Origin: Spirochaetaceae bacterium | Lineage (GTDB): Bacteria; Spirochaetota; Spirochaetia; Treponematales; Breznakiellaceae | NCBI GenBank assembly: GCA_031280705.1 | Contig: JAITGJ010000067.1 | Span: 1-6,187, forward strand | Direction of reading: 5' to 3' | DNA: 6,187 bases | Shown here: in pieces, positions 1 to 5,348 of the stretch | Layout of the letters: every line of letters begins with the position of its first letter | Position numbering within the stretch: position 1 is the stretch's first letter | Program-made: the position numbers and the translations under genes | The notes under the pieces: model-generated | Database searches by the model: none | Told to the model about the DNA's origin: nothing | The model's input: the letters and a program-made list of their open reading frames with translations, nothing else

Positions 1-141
1 TTGAGCGTGTCCGCCTCCCTGGTTGCCGGCGTAAAAGCGGGTATCCGCGCCCTGAACCAGGAGCGCTGCCAGGAACTTGCCCGCCGCGCCCTGGCCCTTT
101 CGACCGCCGCTGAGGTACATGGGCTGCTTGATGAGAAATGA
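1..141 (+). CDS. ptsI: C-terminal fragment of PTS enzyme I (phosphoenolpyruvate-protein phosphotransferase)
   Basis: The reading frame is open from base 1 and stops with TGA at 139-141, giving 46 residues. The gene begins to the left of the window, so the TTG at base 1 is not taken as a start. The fragment carries a Ser-x-Ser-Ala-Ser stretch followed by a basic helix ending in IRALNQE, then an alanine-rich helix and an STAAEV segment. This order matches the extreme C-terminus of enzyme I, where an 'SMSA...IK..IR' segment is followed by 'A..AL...T..E'. Enzyme I is a cytoplasmic protein that takes phosphate from PEP and passes it to HPr; in spirochaetes it often serves regulation as well as sugar uptake. 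The catalytic His and the PEP-binding barrel lie outside the window, so the assignment rests on the tail only. Another PEP-utilising enzyme is the main alternative. Confidence 0.62.
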   Translation: MSVSASLVAGVKAGIRALNQERCQELARRALALSTAAEVHGLLDEK

Positions 142-211
142 CGCCGGGCGGTGCTTCCGGGCGCGTTCCACGGCGGCTTTGCCACCCCGGCCCGCCCGAA
201 AACCCGCGGCC

Positions 212-236
212 TTTTGAGCGTCAACGGCGCTCAAAA
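212..236. repeat. Perfect 9-bp inverted repeat upstream of the groES promoter
   Basis: TTTTGAGCG (212-220) and CGCTCAAAA (228-236) are exact reverse complements separated by 7 bases. The right arm ends 17 bases before the groES -35 box. The arms begin with T and end with A, and on neither strand is a hairpin followed by a T run, so this is not a standard intrinsic terminator. It could be a protein-binding site for groES, or a hairpin at the end of the upstream ptsI-like transcript. It is not the CIRCE heat-shock operator, whose arms are TTAGCACTC and GAGTGCTAA. Confidence 0.45.
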
Positions 237-253
237 AAACGGGGGCAAAGCAC

Positions 254-283
254 TTGACAACTTCCGCCGTTTTTTTGTATATT
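254..283 (+). promoter_or_regulatory. Sigma70-type promoter of groES
   Basis: A perfect -35 hexamer TTGACA (254-259) is followed after 18 bases by TATATT (278-283), five of six to the -10 consensus. Transcription should start near 290, giving a leader of about 40 nucleotides with the Shine-Dalgarno site in it. It is the strongest promoter match in the window, as expected for an abundant chaperonin. No CIRCE operator overlaps it, so any heat-shock control must use another mechanism. Confidence 0.8.
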
Positions 284-318
284 CCATTAACAAATACACT
301 AACTGCCATATTTTCTAC

Positions 319-324
319 GGAGGA
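319..324 (+). promoter_or_regulatory. Shine-Dalgarno site of groES
   Basis: GGAGGA lies five bases before the ATG at 330. This fixes that ATG as the groES start. Confidence 0.85.
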
Positions 325-329
325 AGTAT

Positions 330-596
330 ATGAAGATTATACCGTTGGGCGACCGGGTTCTGGTAAAACTCGAAAAGAACGAGAGCAAAACCGCCGGAGG
401 CATCATCATCCCTGATAACGCCCAGGAAAAGACACAGGCCGGGATTGTCGTCGCCATTGGGGACGATACCGAGGTTATCAAGGTAAAGGCGGGCCAGCGG
501 GTCATGCACGACAAATACGCGGGCGCCCAGATAAAAATCGACAATGAGGATCATCTGATACTCAAATTTGCCGATATTATCGCCATAATCGAATAA
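330..596 (+). CDS. groES: Co-chaperonin GroES (Hsp10)
   Basis: Encodes 88 residues. GroES forms a seven-subunit lid on the GroEL cage in the cytoplasm and closes the chamber during ATP-driven folding. The N-terminal signature PLGDRVLVK (residues 5-13) is clear. The mobile loop (about 17-30) carries AGG followed by the hydrophobic triplet III (25-27), which corresponds to the GroEL-contacting IVL of the E. coli protein. The C-terminal IDNEDHLIL...DIIAIIE matches the family's last strand. The protein is 9 residues shorter than E. coli GroES (97). By eye most of the loss falls after VVAIG (about 40-50), where the beta-hairpin 'roof' loop should be. The gene has its own promoter and terminator and no groEL follows, so groEL must lie elsewhere; to my memory T. 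pallidum also keeps the two genes apart. Identification is secure. Confidence 0.97.
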   Translation: MKIIPLGDRVLVKLEKNESKTAGGIIIPDNAQEKTQAGIVVAIGDDTEVIKVKAGQRVMHDKYAGAQIKIDNEDHLILKFADIIAIIE

Positions 597-613
597 CCCA
601 CCCGGCGTATGAT

Positions 614-643
614 AAAAAACCCGGCTTTCGGGCCGGGTTTTTT
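614..643 (+). terminator. Intrinsic terminator after groES
   Basis: Six A bases (614-619) and CCCGGC (620-625) pair with GCCGGG (632-637) and six T bases (638-643), around a six-base loop. It starts 18 bases after the groES stop codon. The A/T tracts make it symmetrical, but no minus-strand gene ends here, so it serves groES. It separates groES from the kinase gene. Confidence 0.92.
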
Positions 644-683
644 ACGTTTCCCCGGCCAAATGGGCATGGCGCATCCTGAAACA

Positions 684-717
684 GCGGGAAAAAGCTGGAA
701 TACAGAAAATTTCCCGC
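684..717. repeat. 8-bp inverted repeat upstream of the histidine kinase gene
   Basis: GCGGGAAA (684-691) and TTTCCCGC (710-717) are exact reverse complements separated by 18 bases. The loop contains a further small CTG/CAG pairing (695-697 with 703-705). It lies 60-93 bases before the kinase start. It may be an operator or leader hairpin, but chance is possible at this arm length. Confidence 0.35.
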
Positions 718-760
718 GTATTTAGTAAAATTCTCCCTTCCTTCTCTATAGAATCTGGTT

Positions 761-766
761 TATAAT
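761..766 (+). promoter_or_regulatory. Possible -10 box for the histidine kinase gene
   Basis: A perfect TATAAT lies only 10 bases before the ATG at 777. No good -35 hexamer is found 16-18 bases upstream; the best-placed bases are TTCCTT at 738-743. If used, transcription would start within a few bases of the ATG and the weak AAAGG ribosome site (767-771) would be almost wholly untranscribed. It may instead be chance A+T richness. Confidence 0.35.
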
Positions 767-776
767 AAAGGCAACC

Positions 777-3710
777 ATGAATTTTACGCAATTGTTACGT
801 AAAACATCACCCTACATTGCCCTGATAATTGCGGCCTTTGCGGTGATGGGCGTTGTAAGCTACTTTTCCGCCCACAATGTATTCACCGCGCAGACCGAGG
901 AGAATATCAATCATATTTTTGATATTACCGAGACGAATATCGCCCACGGCCTCACCATGGCGGAGGTGGAAGTTCTCAGTATTTGTAACTATTTAGGCGT
1001 TCTTCTGGACCGGGGTTCAGATTCCCAGCGGCTCACCGATTACCTGCGCGGAACAAGCACCTGGATGCACCGGGAGGAAAACGGCGCGCCGGGATTTTTG
1101 GGCGTATACGGCTACCTGAACGGCGATTTTGTGGACGGCGTGGGCGGATTCGATCCCGGACCCGAACATCCCCCCGAGTCGCGGCCCTGGTTCAGGGCGG
1201 GAGCGGGCCTTAAAGAGGGGGAATTCGCCGTTACCGCGCCTTATGTCGATATGATCACGGGCAAGCCCGTGATCACGATGGTGCGGAGCATGTACGGCGA
1301 AACCGGCGCGTATTACGGAGTTTTGGCAATGGATGTGGACCTCGCCTGGTTCAGCGAGCATTACGCCCACGGAATGAACCTGCGCGGCTACGGGATGGTG
1401 CTCGATGAGGACTTCGTCATCGTGTGCCACCCCGATCCGGCCCTCCTGGGGAAAAAACTGGACGAGTTGAGTTTTGAGTACGCCACCGCGGCAAATTCGT
1501 TCCGGCTAAACGGGCGGCTCTGGAACGACCGGATTACGGACATCAACGGCGCGGCGTCCACGGCGTTTTCCCGGCTTTTGGAAAACGGCTGGTACGCGGT
1601 ACAGATCATGCCGCTGGAAGAATACTACAGCAGCCTGTACGCGCTGGAAATCAATCCGGCCTTTATGGGCCTTATCATGATTCTGCTCTTCAGCCTCCTC
1701 ATGCTCCGTATCAACGCCGCCCAAATTCGCGCCGACGAAATCAGCGCCTATAAATCGGCGTTCCTCGCGCAGATGAGCCACGAGGTACGCACCCCCATGA
1801 ACACGGTGCTGGGCATGAGCGAACTGGCCCTGCGGGAAAGCGATCCCGTGCGGATGGTGGATTATGTGGCGGGAATCAAGCGGGCGGCCAATTCGCTCCT
1901 CGCCATCATCAATGATATTTTGGACATTTCCCGCATTGAGTCGGGAAACCTGAAAATCACCCCGGTTTCCTACTATTTTTCTTCCCTCCTGAACGATGTT
2001 TTAAGCATGATCCGGGTCCAGTTGGCGGATAAACCGGTCGTGTTTACCTCGTTTGTGGCTCCCGGTATCCCGAACGCCCTCGTGGGGGACGAAACGCGGA
2101 TCAAACAAATTCTGCTCAATCTGTTGTCCAACGCGGTAAAGTATACCCGGGAAGGCTTCGTTTCCCTGGACATCCGCGGGAAACTTGTCCCGGACGATAC
2201 GGTACTCCTCACGATCAAGATTACCGACAGCGGCGTGGGCATTAGAAGAGAAGATATGGCCGCGCTATTCGAAAATTTTGTGCGGCTGGACCCGGAAGGC
2301 AACCGGGGCGTCGAAGGCGCGGGACTGGGGCTCGTGATCACCCGGAATCTCTGCCAGGCGATGGGCGGCGATATCACGATTCAGAGCGAATACGGCTCAG
2401 GCTCGGTATTTACCGCCACGGTACTCCAGAAATTTGAGGAAGAAACGGCGCTTGCCTCAGTCGAGGCCCCCCAGGACAAGCGGGTCATCTGCTTTACGGA
2501 GGAACAGCGCTACGCCGCCTCCCTCCTTGAAAACCTGGAGAGTCTCGGCGTTCCGGCAAAACACTCCGCCGTCCGGGAGGAATTTTTCCGGGAACTGGAC
2601 CGGGGCGGCTACCGGTACGCCTTCGTTACGGCGGACCTGGTGGAAGAAACCGTGGACCGGATAAAAACGGGCTTCCTGCCCACCCACCCCGTGTTCCTCG
2701 CCAATCCGGGGGAGATGGTTTCGTTCCATCATATTCCCATGCTGACCATGCCCGGCTGGGTGGTAAGCATCGCCAATGTCCTGAATCACCGCACGATTTA
2801 TGATCAGCGGGGCCAGCGTCCGGTTTCGTTCATCATCCCGGATGCGCGGGTTCTTATTGTTGACGACATCGCCACCAACATCAAAGTCGCGGAAGGGCTG
2901 CTCTCGCTCTACCAGCCTGCCATCGATACCTGCGATGACGGCCCCGGCGCGGTGGAACTGGTGCGGAAGCATCATTATGACGTGATATTTCTGGACCACA
3001 TGATGCCCGGCATGGACGGCATCGAAACGGCGAGCGCAATCCGCTCGCTGAAAGGGCCGCGGTTTCAGGCCCTGCCGATTGTCGCGCTTACGGCAAACGC
3101 GATTTTTGGCATGCGCGAAATGTTCCTGCAAAACGGCTTTAACGACTACCTCGCCAAACCCATCGAGATACACAAACTGGAAGAAGTGCTGCTCAAGTGG
3201 ATACCGAAGGAAAAACAGGTCCCCGTGAGCGGCATGGAAAATACGCCCGAAACGGCCCCGCGTCCGGTTTCCTCCGGCGCGTCAACCGGCGGCGGGACGA
3301 AAAAAAGCGGGTTGATTTTTGACATCCCGCCGCCCGATACGGAGGGCAGTACCCCCATCGACGGCATAGATATAGAAGCGGGAATGACCCTCACCGCGTC
3401 CTTCACCTGGACCATGTACTCCGATGTGCTCGCCCTGTACTGTGAGGATGTGATGAACCGCCTGCCGAATTTGCTCCTTCCTGACGGGGAGACCATCCGC
3501 GAATTCTGTGTCCAACTCCACGCCCTGAAAGGGGCCTCGGCCAGCATCGGCGCGGAAGGACTCGCCCGGCAGGCGGCGGAACTGGAAGCGGCGGGAAAAA
3601 ACGGAGACATGGCGGAGGTGGAAAAACGCCTCGGTTCCTTCCGCCGGGAAATGGAAGCCCTGGTCGCCCGTATTCAGGCGGCCCTGCCCAAAAAAGCCGC
3701 GGCAAGCTAA
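777..3710 (+). CDS. Hybrid sensor histidine kinase: dCache, HisKA, HATPase, pseudo-receiver, receiver, Hpt
   Basis: 977-residue inner-membrane sensor kinase with a complete internal phosphorelay. TM1 is about residues 12-30. A periplasmic double-Cache domain follows (about 35-290), with RPWF (136-139), TAPYVDMITGKPV (153-165) and MDVD (185-188). TM2 is about 295-310. There is no HAMP domain; a short helix leads straight to the H-box SHEVRTPMN, with phosphoacceptor His335. The ATPase domain has the N-box (Asn452), the G1 box DSGVGI (484-489) and the G2 box GAGLGL (514-519). Residues about 565-675 form a degenerate receiver. The true receiver has Asp696/Asp697, phosphoacceptor Asp740, Thr772 and Lys794. 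A Pro/Ser/Gly-rich linker (about 811-860) joins it to a C-terminal Hpt domain with His915 in HALKGAS. Phosphate should flow His335 to Asp740 to His915, then to a separate response regulator not present here. The ATG at 777 keeps TM1 intact; the ribosome site is weak. The ligand is unknown. The stop codon touches the 132-bp palindromic element. Confidence 0.95.
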   Translation: MNFTQLLRKTSPYIALIIAAFAVMGVVSYFSAHNVFTAQTEENINHIFDITETNIAHGLTMAEVEVLSICNYLGVLLDRGSDSQRLTDYLRGTSTWMHREENGAPGFLGVYGYLNGDFVDGVGGFDPGPEHPPESRPWFRAGAGLKEGEFAVTAPYVDMITGKPVITMVRSMYGETGAYYGVLAMDVDLAWFSEHYAHGMNLRGYGMVLDEDFVIVCHPDPALLGKKLDELSFEYATAANSFRLNGRLWNDRITDINGAASTAFSRLLENGWYAVQIMPLEEYYSSLYALEINPAFMGLIMILLFSLLMLRINAAQIRADEISAYKSAFLAQMSHEVRTPMNTVLGMSELALRESDPVRMVDYVAGIKRAANSLLAIINDILDISRIESGNLKITPVSYYFSSLLNDVLSMIRVQLADKPVVFTSFVAPGIPNALVGDETRIKQILLNLLSNAVKYTREGFVSLDIRGKLVPDDTVLLTIKITDSGVGIRREDMAALFENFVRLDPEGNRGVEGAGLGLVITRNLCQAMGGDITIQSEYGSGSVFTATVLQKFEEETALASVEAPQDKRVICFTEEQRYAASLLENLESLGVPAKHSAVREEFFRELDRGGYRYAFVTADLVEETVDRIKTGFLPTHPVFLANPGEMVSFHHIPMLTMPGWVVSIANVLNHRTIYDQRGQRPVSFIIPDARVLIVDDIATNIKVAEGLLSLYQPAIDTCDDGPGAVELVRKHHYDVIFLDHMMPGMDGIETASAIRSLKGPRFQALPIVALTANAIFGMREMFLQNGFNDYLAKPIEIHKLEEVLLKWIPKEKQVPVSGMENTPETAPRPVSSGASTGGGTKKSGLIFDIPPPDTEGSTPIDGIDIEAGMTLTASFTWTMYSDVLALYCEDVMNRLPNLLLPDGETIREFCVQLHALKGASASIGAEGLARQAAELEAAGKNGDMAEVEKRLGSFRREMEALVARIQAALPKKAAAS

Positions 3711-3841
3711 GAGCCTGTTCAAATAGTGAATTTTTGCGGTCAATGGACCACAAAAATCCCGATTTTCGGGCTCTTTTAGAGCCTGCAAGGTAAAATTTTG
3801 GCGTTTTGCAACGCCACAATTCCAGATTTTAAACAGGCTCT
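3710..3841. repeat. 132-bp MITE-like palindromic element of two tandem hairpin units
   Basis: The outer ends form a 14-bp inverted repeat with one mismatch: AGAGCCTGTTCAAA (3710-3723) against TTTAAACAGGCTCT (3828-3841). The element also divides into two units in the same orientation: 3710-3774, bounded by AGAGCC and GGCTCT, and 3778-3841, bounded by AGAGCCTG and CAGGCTCT. Internal stems are TTTTTG/CAAAAA with GGTC/GACC (3731-3756), CCCGA/TCGGG (3758-3770), GGCTCT/AGAGCC (3769-3783) and GGCGTT/AACGCC (3800-3815). It fills nearly the whole gap between two convergent genes and encodes nothing. I see no convincing target-site duplication. It could be a MITE mobilised by a transposase encoded elsewhere, a REP-like repeat, or a structured RNA acting as a two-way terminator; no classic T-tailed terminator is obvious. 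Confidence 0.75.
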
Positions 3842-3849
3842 GAGCGGAT

Positions 3850-5205
3850 TCAGGGCGTGAACGCGGCTTCCACCGGAATCCGTGACAGATTGACGCAGGT
3901 CCCGGCGCCGTAGCGGGTTTTGAAACGGGCAAAAGAAGTTTCTTCAGCGCTCTCAAATACCGTAACCGTAAACCGCCCGTACTCGTCGAAATACGGAATC
4001 AAAACCGCCACGTGAAAATGTTGACGCATCCGGGGCGCGGGATCCATTTCCTGGCTCACTGACGCAAGATACACGCGCCCCGGCTCGTCGATGGCCAGCG
4101 TGTAAAGCAGCGCCTCAATACCTTCAATGCCGAACCCGGCATTGAGCAAAAAACCCGGATATGAGCGGTTTCCCGTGGGGATGCCCCGGCTGTTCCGCGT
4201 GATCAACGCGCTGAACGGGGCCGCGCGTACCTCAAATTCTTCCACTGTCCCAAATGCCGCCGAACGAAGCGCGCCATTCGCGCGGGCGGCGAGATTCCGG
4301 GTCCAGTCAAGCCCAAAAAACGGATCCCGGATCGCCTCCCAGGGATCGGTAAATTCCGATCCCCGCTCGCCAAACGCCGCCTTGAGCGGTTCTATGGACA
4401 GACGCGCGCCGGTGAGGGGCCGCAAGAGGCCGTCCACAAACCATTTGGCAAAGCCCGAACAGTTAAGGCCGCCCCGCCCTGGCTGGGGACGCATATCCTT
4501 GATAAAGACATAATTTCCCTCACTGTCGATAGCGCCGTCCTCGCGGAACACCAGGCCGGGAAGGCCCCCCCGGACGGACGTTACGAGGGCGCGTACATCA
4601 CGGTAACGGTCCACGTCCGGCTCAAAGTAACGCCGGGGAAAGGCGTTTCCCGCCGCGCGGTATATTTCCTCCACGGGAATTTGGAGAAGCCGCTCAAATT
4701 CCAGCGGCACGCGGCGGGACTGCACAATATAGGCGTCGTAAACCACCACATCCAAAAGGCTTTTACCGCCCGCTTCGGGGCGGAGCTGCACAAAAACGGC
4801 GGCGTCGCTTCGGGGAAATATCCGTATACGGACACGCGCGCCTGTCGCGCGGCTGCGGGTCAGGGCAAAAGAACCCTGGGCCCAGCCGGGAAAATCGCCG
4901 CTTGCGTTGTACTCCCGGGCAAGCACGATGGTAAATTCCGCGCCCTGATCCACCGTGCGTACCTCAACGCGGTCCCCGCCGGGAAGGGTATGCAGAAAGG
5001 GCCGGGCGGCAAGAACCCGCGCCGGGATTTCGTTGAACCAGGTGGATATCAGGGAACGGCGCAGGGCCGAATCGTCGCTGATACGGGAAAGAGGGCCGTC
5101 CGGCGCGGAAAACGCCGGCCGCGCGGCGGCAAACATGAAAAAAAGCAATAAACCCGCGGCGCGGACGGAACGGACGGCGTATGGTATGGGCGCAATGTTG
5201 GACAT
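3850..5205 (-). CDS. Exported protein of unknown function with an NlpC/P60-like Cys motif
   Basis: 451 residues; I do not recognise a named family. The N-terminus is a Sec-type signal peptide: basic residues Arg12/Arg15, a hydrophobic core (about 16-28) and a plausible cleavage after Ser33 (AFS). The mature protein would act in the periplasm or outside. The N-terminal half (about 40-200) is rich in beta-type sequence and has no motif I can name. The second half contains GLNCSGFAKWFVDGL with Cys249, which resembles the 'DCSGLV' catalytic-Cys helix of NlpC/P60 and related papain-fold peptidases. Much later comes HFHVAVLIPYFD (396-407), then a strand ending in FES (417-419); His398 and possibly Glu418 would fit the rest of a Cys-His-polar site. 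The Cys-His gap of about 150 residues is longer than in usual NlpC/P60 domains, so an insertion or a different fold is possible. A DPFFGLDWTRNLA segment lies between. The start at 5205 preserves the signal peptide; its ribosome site (AAAGAG almost touching the ATG) is poor. Convergent with the kinase gene and divergent from the htrA gene. Confidence 0.85.
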   Translation of the reverse strand: MSNIAPIPYAVRSVRAAGLLLFFMFAAARPAFSAPDGPLSRISDDSALRRSLISTWFNEIPARVLAARPFLHTLPGGDRVEVRTVDQGAEFTIVLAREYNASGDFPGWAQGSFALTRSRATGARVRIRIFPRSDAAVFVQLRPEAGGKSLLDVVVYDAYIVQSRRVPLEFERLLQIPVEEIYRAAGNAFPRRYFEPDVDRYRDVRALVTSVRGGLPGLVFREDGAIDSEGNYVFIKDMRPQPGRGGLNCSGFAKWFVDGLLRPLTGARLSIEPLKAAFGERGSEFTDPWEAIRDPFFGLDWTRNLAARANGALRSAAFGTVEEFEVRAAPFSALITRNSRGIPTGNRSYPGFLLNAGFGIEGIEALLYTLAIDEPGRVYLASVSQEMDPAPRMRQHFHVAVLIPYFDEYGRFTVTVFESAEETSFARFKTRYGAGTCVNLSRIPVEAAFTP

Positions 5206-5209
5206 CTCT

Positions 5210-5237
5210 TTTTCATTATCGGTTTTTTTGCTATAAT
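5210..5237 (+). promoter_or_regulatory. Promoter of the HtrA protease gene
   Basis: TATAAT (5232-5237) is a perfect -10 box. TTTTCA (5210-5215) matches four of six -35 positions with a 16-base spacer. Transcription should start near 5244, leaving a leader of about 105 nucleotides before the ATG at 5349. The predicted start lies next to the paired CACGTG sites. Confidence 0.6.
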
Positions 5238-5244
5238 TATCATA

Positions 5245-5263
5245 TCACGTGGAACTCACGTGA
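5245..5263. promoter_or_regulatory. Tandem CACGTG palindromes, candidate operator
   Basis: TCACGTG occurs at 5245-5251 and again at 5256-5262. The CACGTG cores are centred 11 bp apart, about one DNA turn, so two dimers could bind on the same face. The second copy is part of an 8-bp palindrome, TCACGTGA (5256-5263). The pair sits at about +2 to +19 of the predicted htrA transcript and about 40-60 bases upstream of the divergent gene's start codon, so one regulator could affect both genes. The regulator is unknown. Confidence 0.45.
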
Positions 5264-5275
5264 ACCATTAAACGG

Positions 5276-5314
5276 AAGTTGTTCTGAAACTGCGTCAACT
5301 TGGCGGCGTTTCAG
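5276..5314 (+). other. Interleaved stems in the htrA mRNA leader (pseudoknot or switch candidate)
   Basis: AAGTTG (5276-5281) is complementary to CAACTT (5296-5301), and CTGAAAC (5284-5290) to GTTTCAG (5308-5314). The left arm of the second stem lies in the loop of the first and its right arm lies downstream, which is H-type pseudoknot order. They could also act as separate pairings of competing folds. The element ends 20 bases before the Shine-Dalgarno site. No known riboswitch or thermometer consensus is recognised. Confidence 0.35.
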
Positions 5315-5333
5315 CATAACGCTCTTGATTCAC

Positions 5334-5340
5334 GGGAGGA
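5334..5340 (+). promoter_or_regulatory. Shine-Dalgarno site of the htrA gene
   Basis: GGGAGGA is a strong ribosome site placed 8 bases before the ATG at 5349. It decides that start over the in-frame ATG at codon 19, which would cut into the membrane anchor. Confidence 0.85.
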
Positions 5341-5348
5341 CGCCTACC

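Noticed and set aside
212..330. CIRCE/HrcA operator in front of groES
   Set aside because: No TTAGCACTC-N9-GAGTGCTAA match is present; the inverted repeat there has different arms and spacing.
151..333. 60-residue plus-strand open frame overlapping the groES promoter
   Set aside because: It runs through the groES -35 and -10 boxes and ribosome site, overlaps the groES start, and lacks a ribosome site or recognisable protein features.
299..554. Two minus-strand open frames opposite groES
   Set aside because: They are antisense shadows of a securely identified gene and have no family resemblance.
2457..3173. 238-residue minus-strand open frame opposite the kinase receiver region
   Set aside because: It lies wholly within the kinase gene, whose motifs are intact in the plus frame. 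Long antisense frames are common in GC-rich coding DNA.
777..3710. Frameshift or split in the long kinase gene
   Set aside because: All expected domains and catalytic motifs follow one another in a single uninterrupted frame.
3710..3841. Remnant of an insertion sequence with a transposase
   Set aside because: The ends are IS-like, but only 132 bp lie between them, no transposase fragment can be read, and no clear target duplication flanks it. It is therefore listed as a MITE-like repeat.
3282..3956. 224-residue minus-strand open frame spanning the kinase 3' end and the palindromic element
   Set aside because: It crosses the non-coding palindromic element and overlaps both flanking genes in other frames; no protein motif is visible.
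4681..5151. 156-residue plus-strand open frame opposite the exported protein gene
   Set aside because: It is antisense to a gene with a clear signal peptide and motif and shows no domain or ribosome site of its own.
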